A DNA stretch of 64,000 nucleotides from Streptomyces xantholiticus (GTDB lineage: Bacteria > Actinomycetota > Actinomycetes > Streptomycetales > Streptomycetaceae): the NCBI RefSeq assembly GCF_014651015.1, contig NZ_BMWB01000003.1:399290-463289 (forward strand), written 5' to 3'. Made by a program: the position numbers and the translations under genes. Shown in pieces: positions 8,008 through 17,571 of the stretch (position 1 is the stretch's first letter; each line of letters opens with the position of its first letter). Under the pieces are notes generated by a model, which saw only the letters and a program-made list of their open reading frames with translations, was not told the DNA's origin and did not search any database.

Positions 8008-9711
8008 ATGGCAGCGCAATTCGGACGCCGGCTGCGCAGGGGAGCGACGACGACGGCCGTGGCCGCCGCGGCAGTGGCCGCACTCTCCGCGTCACAGGCG
8101 CCCGGTGTCACGCCCGCCACCTCGGGTACCGGTCAGGAGGCGTCGGACGTCACCCCGCCACCCGGTACGCCGGTCACCGGCAACTCGCCGTACTACACGG
8201 ACCTTCCGCCGCTGAACACACCGGACAAGCCCGGCACTTCGGTCGATCTGCCGGAGCTCGGCGCGGGGGAGGCGGGTATACCCGCATCGGTTCTCGCCGC
8301 GTACAAGCAGGCCGAGCAGACGATCGCTGCGTCCGACCCCGCCTGCCGGCTCCCCTGGCAACTGCTCGCCGCGATCGGCAAGGTCGAGTCCGGCCAGGCC
8401 CGCGGCGGCCGGGTGGACGCCAACGGCACGACGCTTTCCCCGATCCTCGGCCCCGTACTCAACGGCGTCGGCTTCGCGAACATCTCGGACACCGACGACG
8501 GCGCCTATGACGACGACCCGGTGTACGACCGGGCCGTCGGGCCGATGCAATTCATCCCGCAGACCTGGCAGACCTGGGGCCAGGACGCCAATGCCGACGG
8601 CCGCAAGGACCCCAACAACATCTACGACGCCGCTCTCGCCGCGGGACGCTATCTCTGCGCCGGCGGCCGGGACCTCGGCAACAAGGACGACCTCGACAGG
8701 GCGATCCTCGGCTACAACCACTCGCGCGAGTACCTGCGTACGGTGCTCTCCTGGTTCGAGTACTACAAGCGCGGCACGCACGAGGTTCCTGACGGCCAGG
8801 GTGTGCTGCCGGTGGGCGACGGCCCCGACAGCTCGGACCCGCTGCCGCCCCCCACGCCGACGCCGAGCCCCTCGAAACCCGCACAGAAGCCGACCCCGAG
8901 CCCCGAGCCGAAGCCGACCCCGGCGAAGCCCACGCCGGTTCCCACGCCGACCCCACCTCCGTCGACGGCACCCACGCCGACCCCGGCGCCCGTGTCGCGC
9001 ATCGAGAACGCCGGCACCGGGCCGCTGACGGCCGTGGCCGGCCGGGAGTTCGCCGAGCGGGCCACGGTCCGCGCGGAGAACGCCAAGGGGCAGCCCGTCA
9101 CCAAGGTCGCCATCCGGTTCATGATCGTCGGCGAGACCGACACCCGCTTCACCGGTGAGCGGACCAGTGTCGTGGTGGCCACCGGCGCCGACGGCACGGT
9201 CAGCGCCCCGGCGCTGATCGCCGGTGAGCAGACCGGCGACTTCACGGTGCGGGCCACGGTCGTCGAGCGCAACCTGCCCGGAGTCGAGTTCACGGCAACT
9301 GTCACCGAACGGGAAGCGGACAGCATCGTCCGGACCGACACCGAGGCGCTCGAGGCCACCACGGGTGGCGAGTTCGCCGACGTCATCCGCGTCAGGGCGG
9401 CGTGCGACGGTGTGGCCGCCTCAGGTGTCCGGGTCACCGCCACGATGATCGTCTCCAAGGAGAACGCGGCCGAGAACGGCAAGGGCCCGTACTTCCAGAG
9501 CGACGGCAAGGTCGTCCGCACGCTGACCGGGCTCAGGACCGGCGCCGACGGTGTCCTCGAACTGCCCAAGGTCTTCGCGGACGACACAGAGGGCACCTTC
9601 CTGCTCCGTCTCACCGCCCCCGGTGGCGGCAGCCTGGACATCGAGTTGAAGGTCACGGCGCCGGTGAGCCAGACTCCGGAGCCCGCCCCTTCCCCTTCGC
9701 CGACCGCCTGA
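8008..9711 (+). CDS. Secreted lytic transglycosylase with Pro-rich linker and Ig-like C-terminus
   Basis: This 567-residue protein cleaves the glycan strands of peptidoglycan. It has an N-terminal signal peptide (RRLRRGATTTAVAAAAVAAL, possibly Tat-compatible). An SLT-type transglycosylase domain spans about residues 85-265, with the catalytic Glu in AAIGKVESGQ, the GPMQFIPQTW motif and AILGYNHS. A linker of repeated PTPTP/PKPTP (about 270-330) leads to two beta-rich Ig-like repeats (about 335-560), each starting with a TA(V/T)xGxEFA-type strand. ATG 8008 is chosen for the GGGGAGGGA ribosome site just before it. The linker and Ig-like repeats suggest a wall-spanning or wall-binding role. A hairpin terminator follows. 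Confidence 0.9.
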   Translation: MAAQFGRRLRRGATTTAVAAAAVAALSASQAPGVTPATSGTGQEASDVTPPPGTPVTGNSPYYTDLPPLNTPDKPGTSVDLPELGAGEAGIPASVLAAYKQAEQTIAASDPACRLPWQLLAAIGKVESGQARGGRVDANGTTLSPILGPVLNGVGFANISDTDDGAYDDDPVYDRAVGPMQFIPQTWQTWGQDANADGRKDPNNIYDAALAAGRYLCAGGRDLGNKDDLDRAILGYNHSREYLRTVLSWFEYYKRGTHEVPDGQGVLPVGDGPDSSDPLPPPTPTPSPSKPAQKPTPSPEPKPTPAKPTPVPTPTPPPSTAPTPTPAPVSRIENAGTGPLTAVAGREFAERATVRAENAKGQPVTKVAIRFMIVGETDTRFTGERTSVVVATGADGTVSAPALIAGEQTGDFTVRATVVERNLPGVEFTATVTEREADSIVRTDTEALEATTGGEFADVIRVRAACDGVAASGVRVTATMIVSKENAAENGKGPYFQSDGKVVRTLTGLRTGADGVLELPKVFADDTEGTFLLRLTAPGGGSLDIELKVTAPVSQTPEPAPSPSPTA

Positions 9712-9728
9712 CCGAGAGAGCCACAGCG

Positions 9729-9758
9729 CCGCCCCGTCCCGCACCCCGGACGGGGCGG
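9729..9758 (+). terminator. Terminator after the lytic transglycosylase gene
   Basis: An 11-bp perfect GC stem (9729-9739 with 9748-9758) is followed by the T/C-rich tract TGTTCTCTTCTT, close to a classical intrinsic terminator. Confidence 0.85.
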
Positions 9759-9843
9759 TGTCGCGTGTTCTCTTCTTCCAGCCGCGTTGCTACGGTGCCC
9801 CAGGCCTGACGCCCTATCAGTTCTGTGTTCCGGGAGGCCGAGC

Positions 9844-9981
9844 ATGCGCTCCCTCGTCGCCGCCGCCGTCGGACTGGCCGCCGCCCTCGCACTCGTGCTC
9901 ACCCTCACGGCGATCGGTGCGCCCGCCGGTCGGACCTCGCCCGAGCCGCTGCTGACCACCGTCCCCGGCCCGAAGAAGTAA
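9844..9981 (+). CDS. Small SPW_0924-family secreted or membrane peptide
   Basis: A 45-residue protein starting MRSLVAAAVGLAAALAL, with one hydrophobic N-terminal helix and a short polar tail ending TTVPGPKK. It matches my memory of the Streptomyces SPW_0924 family of unknown function. GGAGG lies 8 bases before the ATG. It is 19 bases upstream of the DUF3068 gene, so the two probably form an operon. Whether the hydrophobic segment is cleaved or acts as an anchor cannot be told. Confidence 0.7.
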   Translation: MRSLVAAAVGLAAALALVLTLTAIGAPAGRTSPEPLLTTVPGPKK

Positions 9982-10000
9982 GAGGAAGTAGGGGGAAACC

Positions 10001-10990
10001 GTGCGCCGCAGAGCAGGACTCGTCCTTGTCGCACTCGCCGTCTTCTTCGCCGCCCTCGCGCCCCTGCTGCGCTGGTATGCCTTCCCGCGGCTCGTCAAGG
10101 TCCCGGCCGGCCAGTACCAGGAGATGGTGCTCGAGGCGAAGCCCGCCACCCTCCTCGACTACGGCACCCTCAAGGCGAAGGAGGTCGACAACGTCACCAT
10201 CGTGCAGACCCTCAAGGGCAATGTGGCGGAGTCGGAAAGGGTCGAGCAGGCCGCGGGACGCGACGTCGTGGTCTGGGACTCCCTCTCCTACGTCCAGGGA
10301 CCCGACGGCAGGACGGTCTCCCAGATCCCCGAGCGCTACATCTTCGACGCGCACACCCAGGAGCCCGTGCATGCCACCGGCGAGTCGGTCGACGGCGAAC
10401 CCGTGCGGCGCGAGGGCATCGAGTTCAAGTGGCCGTTCCTCACCGAGAAACGGGACTACGTGTACTTCGATGCGCAGGCCCGCACATCCGCCCCCATCCA
10501 CTACAAGGGCACCCGGCAGTTTCGCGGACTGGAGGTCTACTACTTCGAGCAGACCATCCCCTGGACCAAGGTGCCCTATCCGAAGAAGATGCCCATCCCC
10601 GGCATCGACGCGACCACCCTGGAGAAGCGGACCGGCACCACCCGCTGGTACACCACGAGGCGGATGTTCTGGGTCGAACCCGTCACCGGAGCCCCCGTCA
10701 ACGGCGAGGAGATCCACCAGGAGGAGCTGCGGGGCGGCTCCCTGCTCGGCGGCCGGGACAAGGTCACCGCCTTCGCCGGGCATGTGAAGATGCGGCCCGA
10801 CTACATCGACTCCACCGTCGAACTCGTCACCTCCCAGCGCCGTCTGGTGCTTCTGCTGACCTCGTACCTGCCGTGGGGCTTCGTCGCCCTCGGAGGCAGT
10901 CTGCTCGGGCTCGCCCTGTGGCTCGAGGCACGCGCCCGACGCCCGGACACCCCGGCACAAGCGCCCGCCGCCGAGCCGGTCAGGATCTGA
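10001..10990 (+). CDS. DUF3068 (PorA-like) membrane-anchored protein
   Basis: The 329-residue protein has an N-terminal transmembrane helix (LVLVALAVFFAALAPLL), a long extracytoplasmic domain (about 35-275) with YFEQTIPWTKVPYP-type DUF3068 features, and a C-terminal transmembrane helix (about 283-308) before a short cytoplasmic tail. DUF3068 proteins are widespread in actinobacteria and often annotated as PorA family; a pore role is not established here. The GTG start follows GTAGGGGG. The last 11 bases overlap the end of the convergent hrpB gene. Confidence 0.85.
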   Translation: MRRRAGLVLVALAVFFAALAPLLRWYAFPRLVKVPAGQYQEMVLEAKPATLLDYGTLKAKEVDNVTIVQTLKGNVAESERVEQAAGRDVVVWDSLSYVQGPDGRTVSQIPERYIFDAHTQEPVHATGESVDGEPVRREGIEFKWPFLTEKRDYVYFDAQARTSAPIHYKGTRQFRGLEVYYFEQTIPWTKVPYPKKMPIPGIDATTLEKRTGTTRWYTTRRMFWVEPVTGAPVNGEEIHQEELRGGSLLGGRDKVTAFAGHVKMRPDYIDSTVELVTSQRRLVLLLTSYLPWGFVALGGSLLGLALWLEARARRPDTPAQAPAAEPVRI

Positions 10991-13481
10991 GCCGGGCCTT
11001 CGTGAACCGGGTGGGCTCCGCCGTGGCAGGGTCTTCGGGCCACGGGTGCTTCGGGTAGCGGCCCCGCAGCTCGGCCCGCACCGCCCGATACCCCTCCCGC
11101 CAGAACGACGCCAGGTCCGCCGTGACCGCCGCGGGCCGCCCGGCGGGCGAGAGCAGATGCACCAGCACCGGCACACCGGCGACCTCGGGCGTCTCACGCA
11201 GACCGAACAGCTCCTGCAACTTGACCGCTAGCACCGGCTGTTCGCCACCGTAGTCGACCCGTATCCGGGACCCGCTCGGCACCTCGATCCGCTCCGGTGC
11301 GAGCTCGTCCAGCCTTGCCGCCTCGCCGCCGGCCCACGGCAGCAGCCGCTGCAGCGCCTGACCCGCCCGGACACGGCCGAGATCGACCCGCCGCCGGGCC
11401 CGGGACAGCTCCGGCTCCAGCCATTCGCCGGCCGCATCGAGCAGCTCGGCGTCCGACACCCCCGGCCACGGCGGGCCGAGCACCCGGTGCAGGAACGCCA
11501 ACCGCTCGCGCAGACCCCGCGCCTCGGGCGTCCAGTGCAGCAGACCGAGCCCCTCCCGGCGAAGCCCCTCCAGCATCGCCTCCCGCACGAGCGCCGGATC
11601 GGGGGAGCTCAGCGGCCGTACGGACAGCTCGACGGCACCGAGCCGTTCCACGCGGCGGGCGACGACGTCCCCGTCCTCCCAGTGCACTTCCTCGCCACCG
11701 GCCAGCAGATGCGAGGCGGCATCGCGGGCGCCGTCCTCGTCGAGAACGGCGGCAAGCCGAATGCGCGCGGATGCGGCGGTGGCGGGGCGGTCCGCGACGG
11801 CGACTGCCAGCCAGGGCGCGTCACGCAGCCCCGACCCGGCGTCGAGTTCGCCGCCGGTGCCGGAGACCATCAGATACGCCCCGTCCCCGCGCCGTCGGGC
11901 CACCCGCTCGGGGAAGGCAAGGGCGGTGACGAGCCCGGCGACGGCATCGTCGCCGTACGGCGTCTTGTCCTTGGCCGGCCCCTGCTCGGGTCCCACGCCG
12001 CGTAGTGACGACTCCAGCCGGCGCACCTCGGCGAGCCACCGAGCCCCGTAGGCGTCACCGCCGCGGCGGGCCGCGCGCCACGCTCCGGCCAGATCGTCCC
12101 CGTACTCCCGCGGCGGCTCCTCGCTCAGCAGTGCGACCACCTCGGCCGCACGCCGCGCACCCACCTGCCGGGCGCCGTCCAGCAGTGCGCGGGCCAGCCG
12201 GGGATGCACGCCCAGGCGCGACATCCGGATTCCCCGGTCGGTGGCGCGGCCCGCCTCGTCGACGGCGCCGATCGCGGTCAGTACGGAGCGCCCGGCGGCC
12301 ATCGCGCCGGGCGGGGGAGCGTCCAGCAGCGCGAGACCGGTCGCCGAGGGGTCGCCCCAGCACGCGGTGTGGAGAGCGAACGACGTCAGGTCCGCGACCT
12401 TGATCTCCGGTGCGGGGAAACGCGCCAGCCGGACGTCCTCCGCCTCCGTCCAGCAGCGGTACACAGTCCCGGGCGCCTCGCGGCCGGCCCGGCCCGCCCG
12501 CTGCCGGCCGGCGGCTTGTGAGGCCCGTACCGTGGTCAGGGCGCTCAGGCCGCGAGCGTGGTCGGTGCGTGGCTCGCGCGCCAGACCCGAGTCCACGACG
12601 ATCCGCACGCCCGGCACGGTCAGCGACGACTCCGCGACAGAGGTCGTCAGGATCACCCGGCGGGTGTCACCGCCGGCGAGCACGGCGTCCTGGACCGCCG
12701 AGGGCGCCCGGCCGTGCACCTGCAGGACCTCCGCGTCCACCCCGGACAACTGGCCCGCGACCCGGCCGATCTCGCCCACACCGGGCAGGAAGCAGAGCAC
12801 ATCACCCTCACCCTCCGCGAGCGCCCGGCGCACCAGCGACGCCACATGCGTCAGCAGCGCCGGGTCGACGCGCATCCCGTGCGGCGGCCTTATAGGACGG
12901 GCCGGCGGGGCCCAGACCACCTCGACCGGGTGTGCGACGCCCTCGGCCCGCACCACCGGCGCGTCCCCGAGCAGCCGCGCCCATCCCTCGGCGTCCGTCG
13001 TCGCCGATGCCGCCAGGAGCCGCAGCTCCGGCCGCAGGGTGGCCCGCACGTCCAGCAGGAAGGCGGCGACCGTGTCGGCGTCCAGATGACGTTCGTGGCA
13101 CTCGTCGAGCATCACCACGTCGGCGCCCGCCAGCTCCTGATCGCGCTGCAGCCGCTGCAGCAGCACACCCGTGGTGACGACCTCCACGACGGTCTCGCGG
13201 CCGACGACGCGCTCACCGCGGACGGTGAAGCCGACGCGGCCGCCCACCTTTTCGCCCAGCAGCCACGCCATGCGTCGCGCCGCCGCGCGCGCCGCTATCC
13301 GCCGCGGTTCAGCGACCACGACCCGGGCGCTGGCCTCGGCCAGCACGAGCGGCACCAGCGTGGTCTTGCCGGTCCCGGGCGGTGCGCACAGCACCGCCGT
13401 GCCGCGTGCGTCGAGTGCGGTCAGCAGCTCGTCGACGGCGTGACGGACGGGAAGACGGTCGATTGCGTCGTTTCGGATCAC
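10980..13481 (-). CDS. hrpB: ATP-dependent helicase HrpB
   Basis: This 833-residue DEAH-type RNA helicase of the HrpB family has Walker A PPGTGKTT at residues 34-41, the DECH form of motif II (MLDECHERHLDADT), SAT motif LLAASATTDAE, motif VI QRAGRAGR, and the HrpB-specific C-terminal region ending in the PAGRPAAVTADLASFW stretch. The usual family length is about 800-850. The cellular role of HrpB remains unclear; a role in RNA metabolism is inferred from family. It appears monocistronic, converging on the DUF3068 gene with an 11-base overlap. Confidence 0.92.
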   Translation of the reverse strand: MIRNDAIDRLPVRHAVDELLTALDARGTAVLCAPPGTGKTTLVPLVLAEASARVVVAEPRRIAARAAARRMAWLLGEKVGGRVGFTVRGERVVGRETVVEVVTTGVLLQRLQRDQELAGADVVMLDECHERHLDADTVAAFLLDVRATLRPELRLLAASATTDAEGWARLLGDAPVVRAEGVAHPVEVVWAPPARPIRPPHGMRVDPALLTHVASLVRRALAEGEGDVLCFLPGVGEIGRVAGQLSGVDAEVLQVHGRAPSAVQDAVLAGGDTRRVILTTSVAESSLTVPGVRIVVDSGLAREPRTDHARGLSALTTVRASQAAGRQRAGRAGREAPGTVYRCWTEAEDVRLARFPAPEIKVADLTSFALHTACWGDPSATGLALLDAPPPGAMAAGRSVLTAIGAVDEAGRATDRGIRMSRLGVHPRLARALLDGARQVGARRAAEVVALLSEEPPREYGDDLAGAWRAARRGGDAYGARWLAEVRRLESSLRGVGPEQGPAKDKTPYGDDAVAGLVTALAFPERVARRRGDGAYLMVSGTGGELDAGSGLRDAPWLAVAVADRPATAASARIRLAAVLDEDGARDAASHLLAGGEEVHWEDGDVVARRVERLGAVELSVRPLSSPDPALVREAMLEGLRREGLGLLHWTPEARGLRERLAFLHRVLGPPWPGVSDAELLDAAGEWLEPELSRARRRVDLGRVRAGQALQRLLPWAGGEAARLDELAPERIEVPSGSRIRVDYGGEQPVLAVKLQELFGLRETPEVAGVPVLVHLLSPAGRPAAVTADLASFWREGYRAVRAELRGRYPKHPWPEDPATAEPTRFTKARLRS

Positions 13482-13586
13482 GGGCTCAGTCTCGTACGTC
13501 CCGGCGAACGGCGGGCACGACTGTCCACAGGGCCGGTGGGCTCGTATGAACAGTCGTGCTCGCCCGACGTGTCGCCCTGACGCCCC

Positions 13587-14444
13587 TCACCGCCCCGTGG
13601 GTCGGTCCTTCCCTCGGCCTCGGGCCAAAGAAGTTTCGATCTCGCTCCGCTCGCAGACGAAGATCGCCGTGCCCGGGATCAGGTTGCCCCGTAGCGGGGA
13701 CCAGCCGCCCCACTCCTGGCTGTTCCACGCGGGCCACTCCGGCTCGATCAGGTCGACCAGCCGGAAACCGCCGGCCACCACGTCCCGTACCCGGTCACCG
13801 ATGGTCCTGTGGTGCTCCACGTAGACCGCGCGTCCCTCCTCGTCCTGCTCCACGTACGGCGTGCGGTCGAAGTACGAGGCGGCCACCGACAGCCCTTCGG
13901 GCCCGGGCTCGTCGGGGAAGGCCCAGCGGATCGGGTGCGTCACGGAGAAGACCCACCGGCCGCCGGGCCGCAGCACCCGCCTGACCTCCCGGAACACCTT
14001 GACCGGGTCCGCGACGAACGGGACCGCTCCGTAGGCCGAGCACGCCAGGTCGAAGGAACCGTCCCTGAACGGCAGCACGCCCGCGTCCGCCTCCACGAGC
14101 GGTACGTCCCCGCCGATCCGCCGCGCGTGCTGGAGCTGGCGGTGGGAGAGGTCCAGAGCCACGGGCCTGGCGCCCTGAGCCGCGAGCCAGCGCGAACACT
14201 GGGCGGCGCCCGCGCCGATCTCCAGGACGTCCAGTCCCTTCAGCGACCCGGCTGGGCCGAGCAGCGCAGCATCGGCCTCGTCGAGCCCCTCGGGCCCCCA
14301 TACGAACCGGTCGTCGCCGAGGAACGCGCCGTGCTCGGTCTGGTATTCGTCGGCGTTCCCGTCCCACCAGCCGCGGCTGGCCCGGCTGCTCTCCGCATCA
14401 CCTGCGTCACGGCGGGTCGCTTCCGGTTCGAAATCTTGGCTCAT
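13587..14444 (-). CDS. Class I SAM-dependent methyltransferase
   Basis: The 285-residue cytoplasmic protein carries SAM-binding motif I VLEIGAGAAQ, an acidic residue at the end of beta-2 (PVALDLS), and FDLACSAYGAVPFV as motif II, followed by the conserved VLRPGGRWVFSVTHP of the Methyltransf_11 family. I start it at MSQDFEP, since upstream in-frame codons read through the rpsA promoter region without family similarity. The methyl acceptor cannot be predicted. It is divergent from rpsA and lies 105 bases beyond hrpB on the same strand. Confidence 0.85.
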   Translation of the reverse strand: MSQDFEPEATRRDAGDAESSRASRGWWDGNADEYQTEHGAFLGDDRFVWGPEGLDEADAALLGPAGSLKGLDVLEIGAGAAQCSRWLAAQGARPVALDLSHRQLQHARRIGGDVPLVEADAGVLPFRDGSFDLACSAYGAVPFVADPVKVFREVRRVLRPGGRWVFSVTHPIRWAFPDEPGPEGLSVAASYFDRTPYVEQDEEGRAVYVEHHRTIGDRVRDVVAGGFRLVDLIEPEWPAWNSQEWGGWSPLRGNLIPGTAIFVCERSEIETSLARGRGKDRPTGR

Positions 14445-14572
14445 CGTCACCGTCGTTGTAGTTTGCGTCCCAGCGCGCCGACGCCGGGCTCCTGAATGGG
14501 CCATCCTGGCCTCGGCGAACAAGAGTTGTGCCGGAAATGTGGCCTTCCGCCCCCGGTGTGCGCCTTCGCGCA

Positions 14573-14601
14573 TTGACCGTGTCCGGCTGCCCCCGTATGC
14601 T
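14573..14601 (+). promoter_or_regulatory. Strong housekeeping promoter of rpsA
   Basis: TTGACC (14573-14578), 17 bases, TATGCT (14596-14601): a near-consensus HrdB-type promoter with ideal spacing. Transcription would begin near 14608, leaving a leader of about 200 bases. Confidence 0.8.
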
Positions 14602-14607
14602 ACAAGT

Positions 14608-14808
14608 TGCGCTGCGGGCCTGCGCGCCTCAGACCGAGCAGGCCGCGCTCGCATCTGTATGTGTCCCTCGGTTCTCGAGGCGCCTCCAGGATCCATCGGA
14701 TCCCTTGGTCGGCGCTTCCAAGGCTGTCCGGCTTCTGCAGCTGCGATACAAGGCTCTCGGCGTAGCAGTACCTACGACTTCAATGTCCGTACCGGAGCCC
14801 TTTCCCAC
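14608..14808 (+). promoter_or_regulatory. Long structured 5' leader of rpsA
   Basis: About 200 noncoding bases lie between the predicted start of transcription and the rpsA ATG. They include a GGCCTGC...GCAGGCC hairpin (14617-14644) and a GGATCC-ATC-GGATCC hairpin (14689-14703). A leader this long before a ribosomal protein gene suggests translational autoregulation, as S1 does in E. coli. That is inference. The remaining bases from 14445 to 14572 hold no gene that I can see. Confidence 0.5.
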
Positions 14809-16311
14809 ATGACGAGCAGCACCGAGACCACCGCCACCACCCCGCAGGTTGCGGTCAACGACATCGGTAACGAGGAAGCCTTCCTCGCCGCGATCGACGA
14901 GACGATCAAGTACTTCAACGACGGCGACATCGTCGACGGCGTCATCGTGAAGGTCGACCGGGACGAGGTCCTGCTCGACATCGGTTACAAGACCGAAGGT
15001 GTCATCCCGAGCCGCGAGCTCTCGATCAAGCACGACGTCGACCCGAACGAGGTCGTCAAGGTCGGCGACGAGATCGAGGCCCTGGTCCTTCAGAAGGAGG
15101 ACAAGGAAGGCCGCCTGATCCTCTCGAAGAAGCGTGCCCAGTACGAGCGGGCCTGGGGCACCATCGAGAAGATCAAGGAAGAGGACGGGATCGTCACCGG
15201 CACCGTCATCGAGGTCGTCAAGGGTGGTCTCATCCTCGACATCGGCCTCCGTGGCTTCCTGCCGGCCTCCCTCGTCGAGATGCGCCGTGTCCGCGACCTC
15301 CAGCCCTACGTGGGCAAGGAGCTCGAGGCGAAGATCATCGAGCTGGACAAGAACCGCAACAACGTGGTCCTGTCCCGCCGCGCCTGGCTCGAGCAGACCC
15401 AGTCCGAGGTGCGTCAGACGTTCCTCACCACCCTGCAGAAGGGTCAGGTCCGCTCCGGCGTCGTCTCCTCGATCGTCAACTTCGGTGCGTTCGTGGACCT
15501 GGGCGGCGTCGACGGTCTTGTGCACGTCTCCGAGCTGTCCTGGAAGCACATCGACCACCCGTCCGAGGTCGTCGAGGTCGGCCAGGAGGTCACGGTCGAG
15601 GTTCTCGACGTCGACATGGACCGCGAGCGGGTCTCCCTGTCGCTGAAGGCGACGCAGGAGGACCCGTGGCAGCAGTTCGCCCGGACCCACCAGATCGGTC
15701 AGGTCGTCCCGGGTAAGGTCACCAAGCTCGTTCCGTTCGGTGCGTTCGTCCGCGTCGACGAGGGCATCGAGGGTCTGGTCCACATCTCCGAGCTGGCCGA
15801 GCGCCACGTGGAGATCCCGGAGCAGGTCGTCCAGGTCAACGACGAGATCTTCGTCAAGGTCATCGACATCGACCTCGAGCGCCGCCGCATCAGCCTCTCG
15901 CTGAAGCAGGCCAACGAGTCCTTCGGTGCCGACCCGGCCTCGGTCGAGTTCGACCCGACCCTGTACGGCATGGCCGCGTCCTACGACGACCAGGGCAACT
16001 ACATCTACCCCGAGGGCTTCGACCCGGAGACCAACGACTGGCTGCCGGGCTTCGAGACCCAGCGCGAGGCGTGGGAGACCCAGTACGCCGAGGCGCAGCA
16101 GCGCTTCGAGCAGCACCAGGCCCAGGTCATCAAGTCCCGCGAGGCCGACGAGGCCGCCGCTGCCGAGGGTGGCGCCGCTGCTCCGGCCGGTGCCCCCGCG
16201 GGTGCGACCGGCGGTTCCTACTCCTCGGAGTCGGACGACAACTCCGGCGCCCTGGCGTCGGACGAGGCGCTCGCCGCCCTGCGCGAGAAGCTGGCCGGCG
16301 GCCAGAGCTGA
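14809..16311 (+). CDS. rpsA: 30S ribosomal protein S1
   Basis: The 500-residue protein binds mRNA on the small subunit and helps start translation. Four S1 OB-fold repeats lie at about residues 37-106, 123-188, 209-278 and 295-364, each with the G-x-V...(F/L)GAFV or GxIPxxEL core. An acidic, Ala-rich tail of about 125 residues follows. Four repeats is the normal actinobacterial form, against six in E. coli. ATG 14809 is preceded by CGGAG. It is monocistronic between a strong promoter and a strong terminator, as expected for a highly expressed gene. Codon use is very biased to C/G-ending codons. Confidence 0.97.
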   Translation: MTSSTETTATTPQVAVNDIGNEEAFLAAIDETIKYFNDGDIVDGVIVKVDRDEVLLDIGYKTEGVIPSRELSIKHDVDPNEVVKVGDEIEALVLQKEDKEGRLILSKKRAQYERAWGTIEKIKEEDGIVTGTVIEVVKGGLILDIGLRGFLPASLVEMRRVRDLQPYVGKELEAKIIELDKNRNNVVLSRRAWLEQTQSEVRQTFLTTLQKGQVRSGVVSSIVNFGAFVDLGGVDGLVHVSELSWKHIDHPSEVVEVGQEVTVEVLDVDMDRERVSLSLKATQEDPWQQFARTHQIGQVVPGKVTKLVPFGAFVRVDEGIEGLVHISELAERHVEIPEQVVQVNDEIFVKVIDIDLERRRISLSLKQANESFGADPASVEFDPTLYGMAASYDDQGNYIYPEGFDPETNDWLPGFETQREAWETQYAEAQQRFEQHQAQVIKSREADEAAAAEGGAAAPAGAPAGATGGSYSSESDDNSGALASDEALAALREKLAGGQS

Positions 16312-16340
16312 CGCTCTGCCCTGGTGGCTGAACAGCCGAA

Positions 16341-16374
16341 GTAAGGCCCGCTCCCCCTGGGGGGCGGGCCTTAC
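16341..16374 (+). terminator. rpsA terminator
   Basis: An 11-bp perfect stem (16341-16351 with 16364-16374, GTAAGGCCCGC arms) is extended inside by CCCC/GGGG pairs. It lies 30 bases after the rpsA stop codon. Confidence 0.88.
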
Positions 16375-16578
16375 CGCGTTCAGGGCGCCTCACCCGCCTT
16401 CTGGGCGGACAGCGACGCTCCCCGCCTCGCCCCAAGGGGCCGCTGCCGCCGTATCCGTGCGAACTCCCCGGGCGCACCCGGATGTTCGATGCGGAGGCGG
16501 CAGGGGCACAAGAGGGAACGGGAATGCACAGGCACCACCGCGCGTTCTTGTCTCCGAACACGAGGAGGAGCGGTAATC

Positions 16579-17517
16579 GTGCTTGATCCGCAGGGTTTGT
16601 ACGAGTGGGATCCGAAGGGCCTCGCGGTCGTCGACACGGCGCTCGCGCAGGAGTCGGCCGGCCTGGTCATGCTGTACCACTTCGACGGCTACATCGATGC
16701 GGGAGAGACCGGCGAGCAGATCGTCGACAACCTGCTGGAGATGCTTCCCCACCAGGTGGTGGCGCGCTTCGACCACGACAGGCTCGTGGACTACCGCGCG
16801 CGTCGCCCGCTGCTGACCTTCCGGCGTGACCGCTGGGCCGGATACGACACCCCTTTGCTGGAGGTCCGGCTCGTCCAGGACGCCACCGGCGCACCCTTCC
16901 TGCTGCTCTGTGGGCCGGAGCCGGACGTCGAGTGGGAGCGCTTCTCGGCAGCCGTCCGCCAGATCGTCGAGCGGCTCGGCGTGCGACTCGCGGTGAACTT
17001 CCACGGGATCCCCATGGGGGTTCCGCACACCCGACCCGTCGGTCTCTCGCCCCATGGCAACCGCACGGACCTCGTACCGGCCCACCGCAGCCCCTTCGAC
17101 GAGGCGCAGGTGCCGGGCAGCGCCGAGGCGCTCGTCGAGTACCGCCTGATGGAAGCCGGCCATGATGTGCTCGGCGTCGCCGCCCACGTGCCGCACTACG
17201 TGGCCCGCTCCTCCTACCCGGATGCGGCACTGACCACCTTGGAAGCCATCACCGCCGCCACGGGACTCGTGCTGCCGGGAGTGGCGCATTCGCTCCGTAC
17301 GGAGGCGCACCGCACCCAGACCGAGATCGAACGGCAGATCGGCGAGGGTGACGAAGAGCTGGTGGCCCTCGTGAAGGGCCTGGAGCATCAGTACGACGCG
17401 ATGGCGGGTGCGCAGAGCCGCGGCAGCCTCGTCGCAGAGGCCGTGGACCTGCCGTCGGCGGACGAGCTCGGCCGGGAGTTCGAGCGCTTCCTCGCGGAAC
17501 GCGAAGGCGACGCCTAG
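16579..17517 (+). CDS. PAC2 family protein
   Basis: The 312-residue cytoplasmic protein belongs to the PAC2 family, named after a eukaryotic proteasome assembly chaperone. It begins [15 protein letters not shown] and has the conserved [13 protein letters not shown] segment at about residues 34-46 and the [13 protein letters not shown] region near 140. The C-terminal quarter is helical and charged ([17 protein letters not shown]). GAGGAGG lies 9 bases before the GTG start. In actinobacteria, which carry 20S proteasomes, a chaperone link is often suggested but not proven. It precedes coaE by 54 bases. Confidence 0.88.
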   Translation: MLDPQGLYEWDPKGLAVVDTALAQESAGLVMLYHFDGYIDAGETGEQIVDNLLEMLPHQVVARFDHDRLVDYRARRPLLTFRRDRWAGYDTPLLEVRLVQDATGAPFLLLCGPEPDVEWERFSAAVRQIVERLGVRLAVNFHGIPMGVPHTRPVGLSPHGNRTDLVPAHRSPFDEAQVPGSAEALVEYRLMEAGHDVLGVAAHVPHYVARSSYPDAALTTLEAITAATGLVLPGVAHSLRTEAHRTQTEIERQIGEGDEELVALVKGLEHQYDAMAGAQSRGSLVAEAVDLPSADELGREFERFLAEREGDA

Positions 17518-17558
17518 AAGCGGACGGGCCGGGCCGATGGGCCCGGCGGGTGCTCGCG

Positions 17559-17564
17559 TAGGCT
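17559..17564 (+). promoter_or_regulatory. -10 element placing coaE on a leaderless mRNA
   Basis: TAGGCT ends 7 bases before the coaE ATG at 17572, the classical geometry for a leaderless transcript in Streptomyces. No good -35 is visible and no ribosome site is present upstream of the ATG. Confidence 0.5.
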
Positions 17565-17571
17565 GCCGTCC

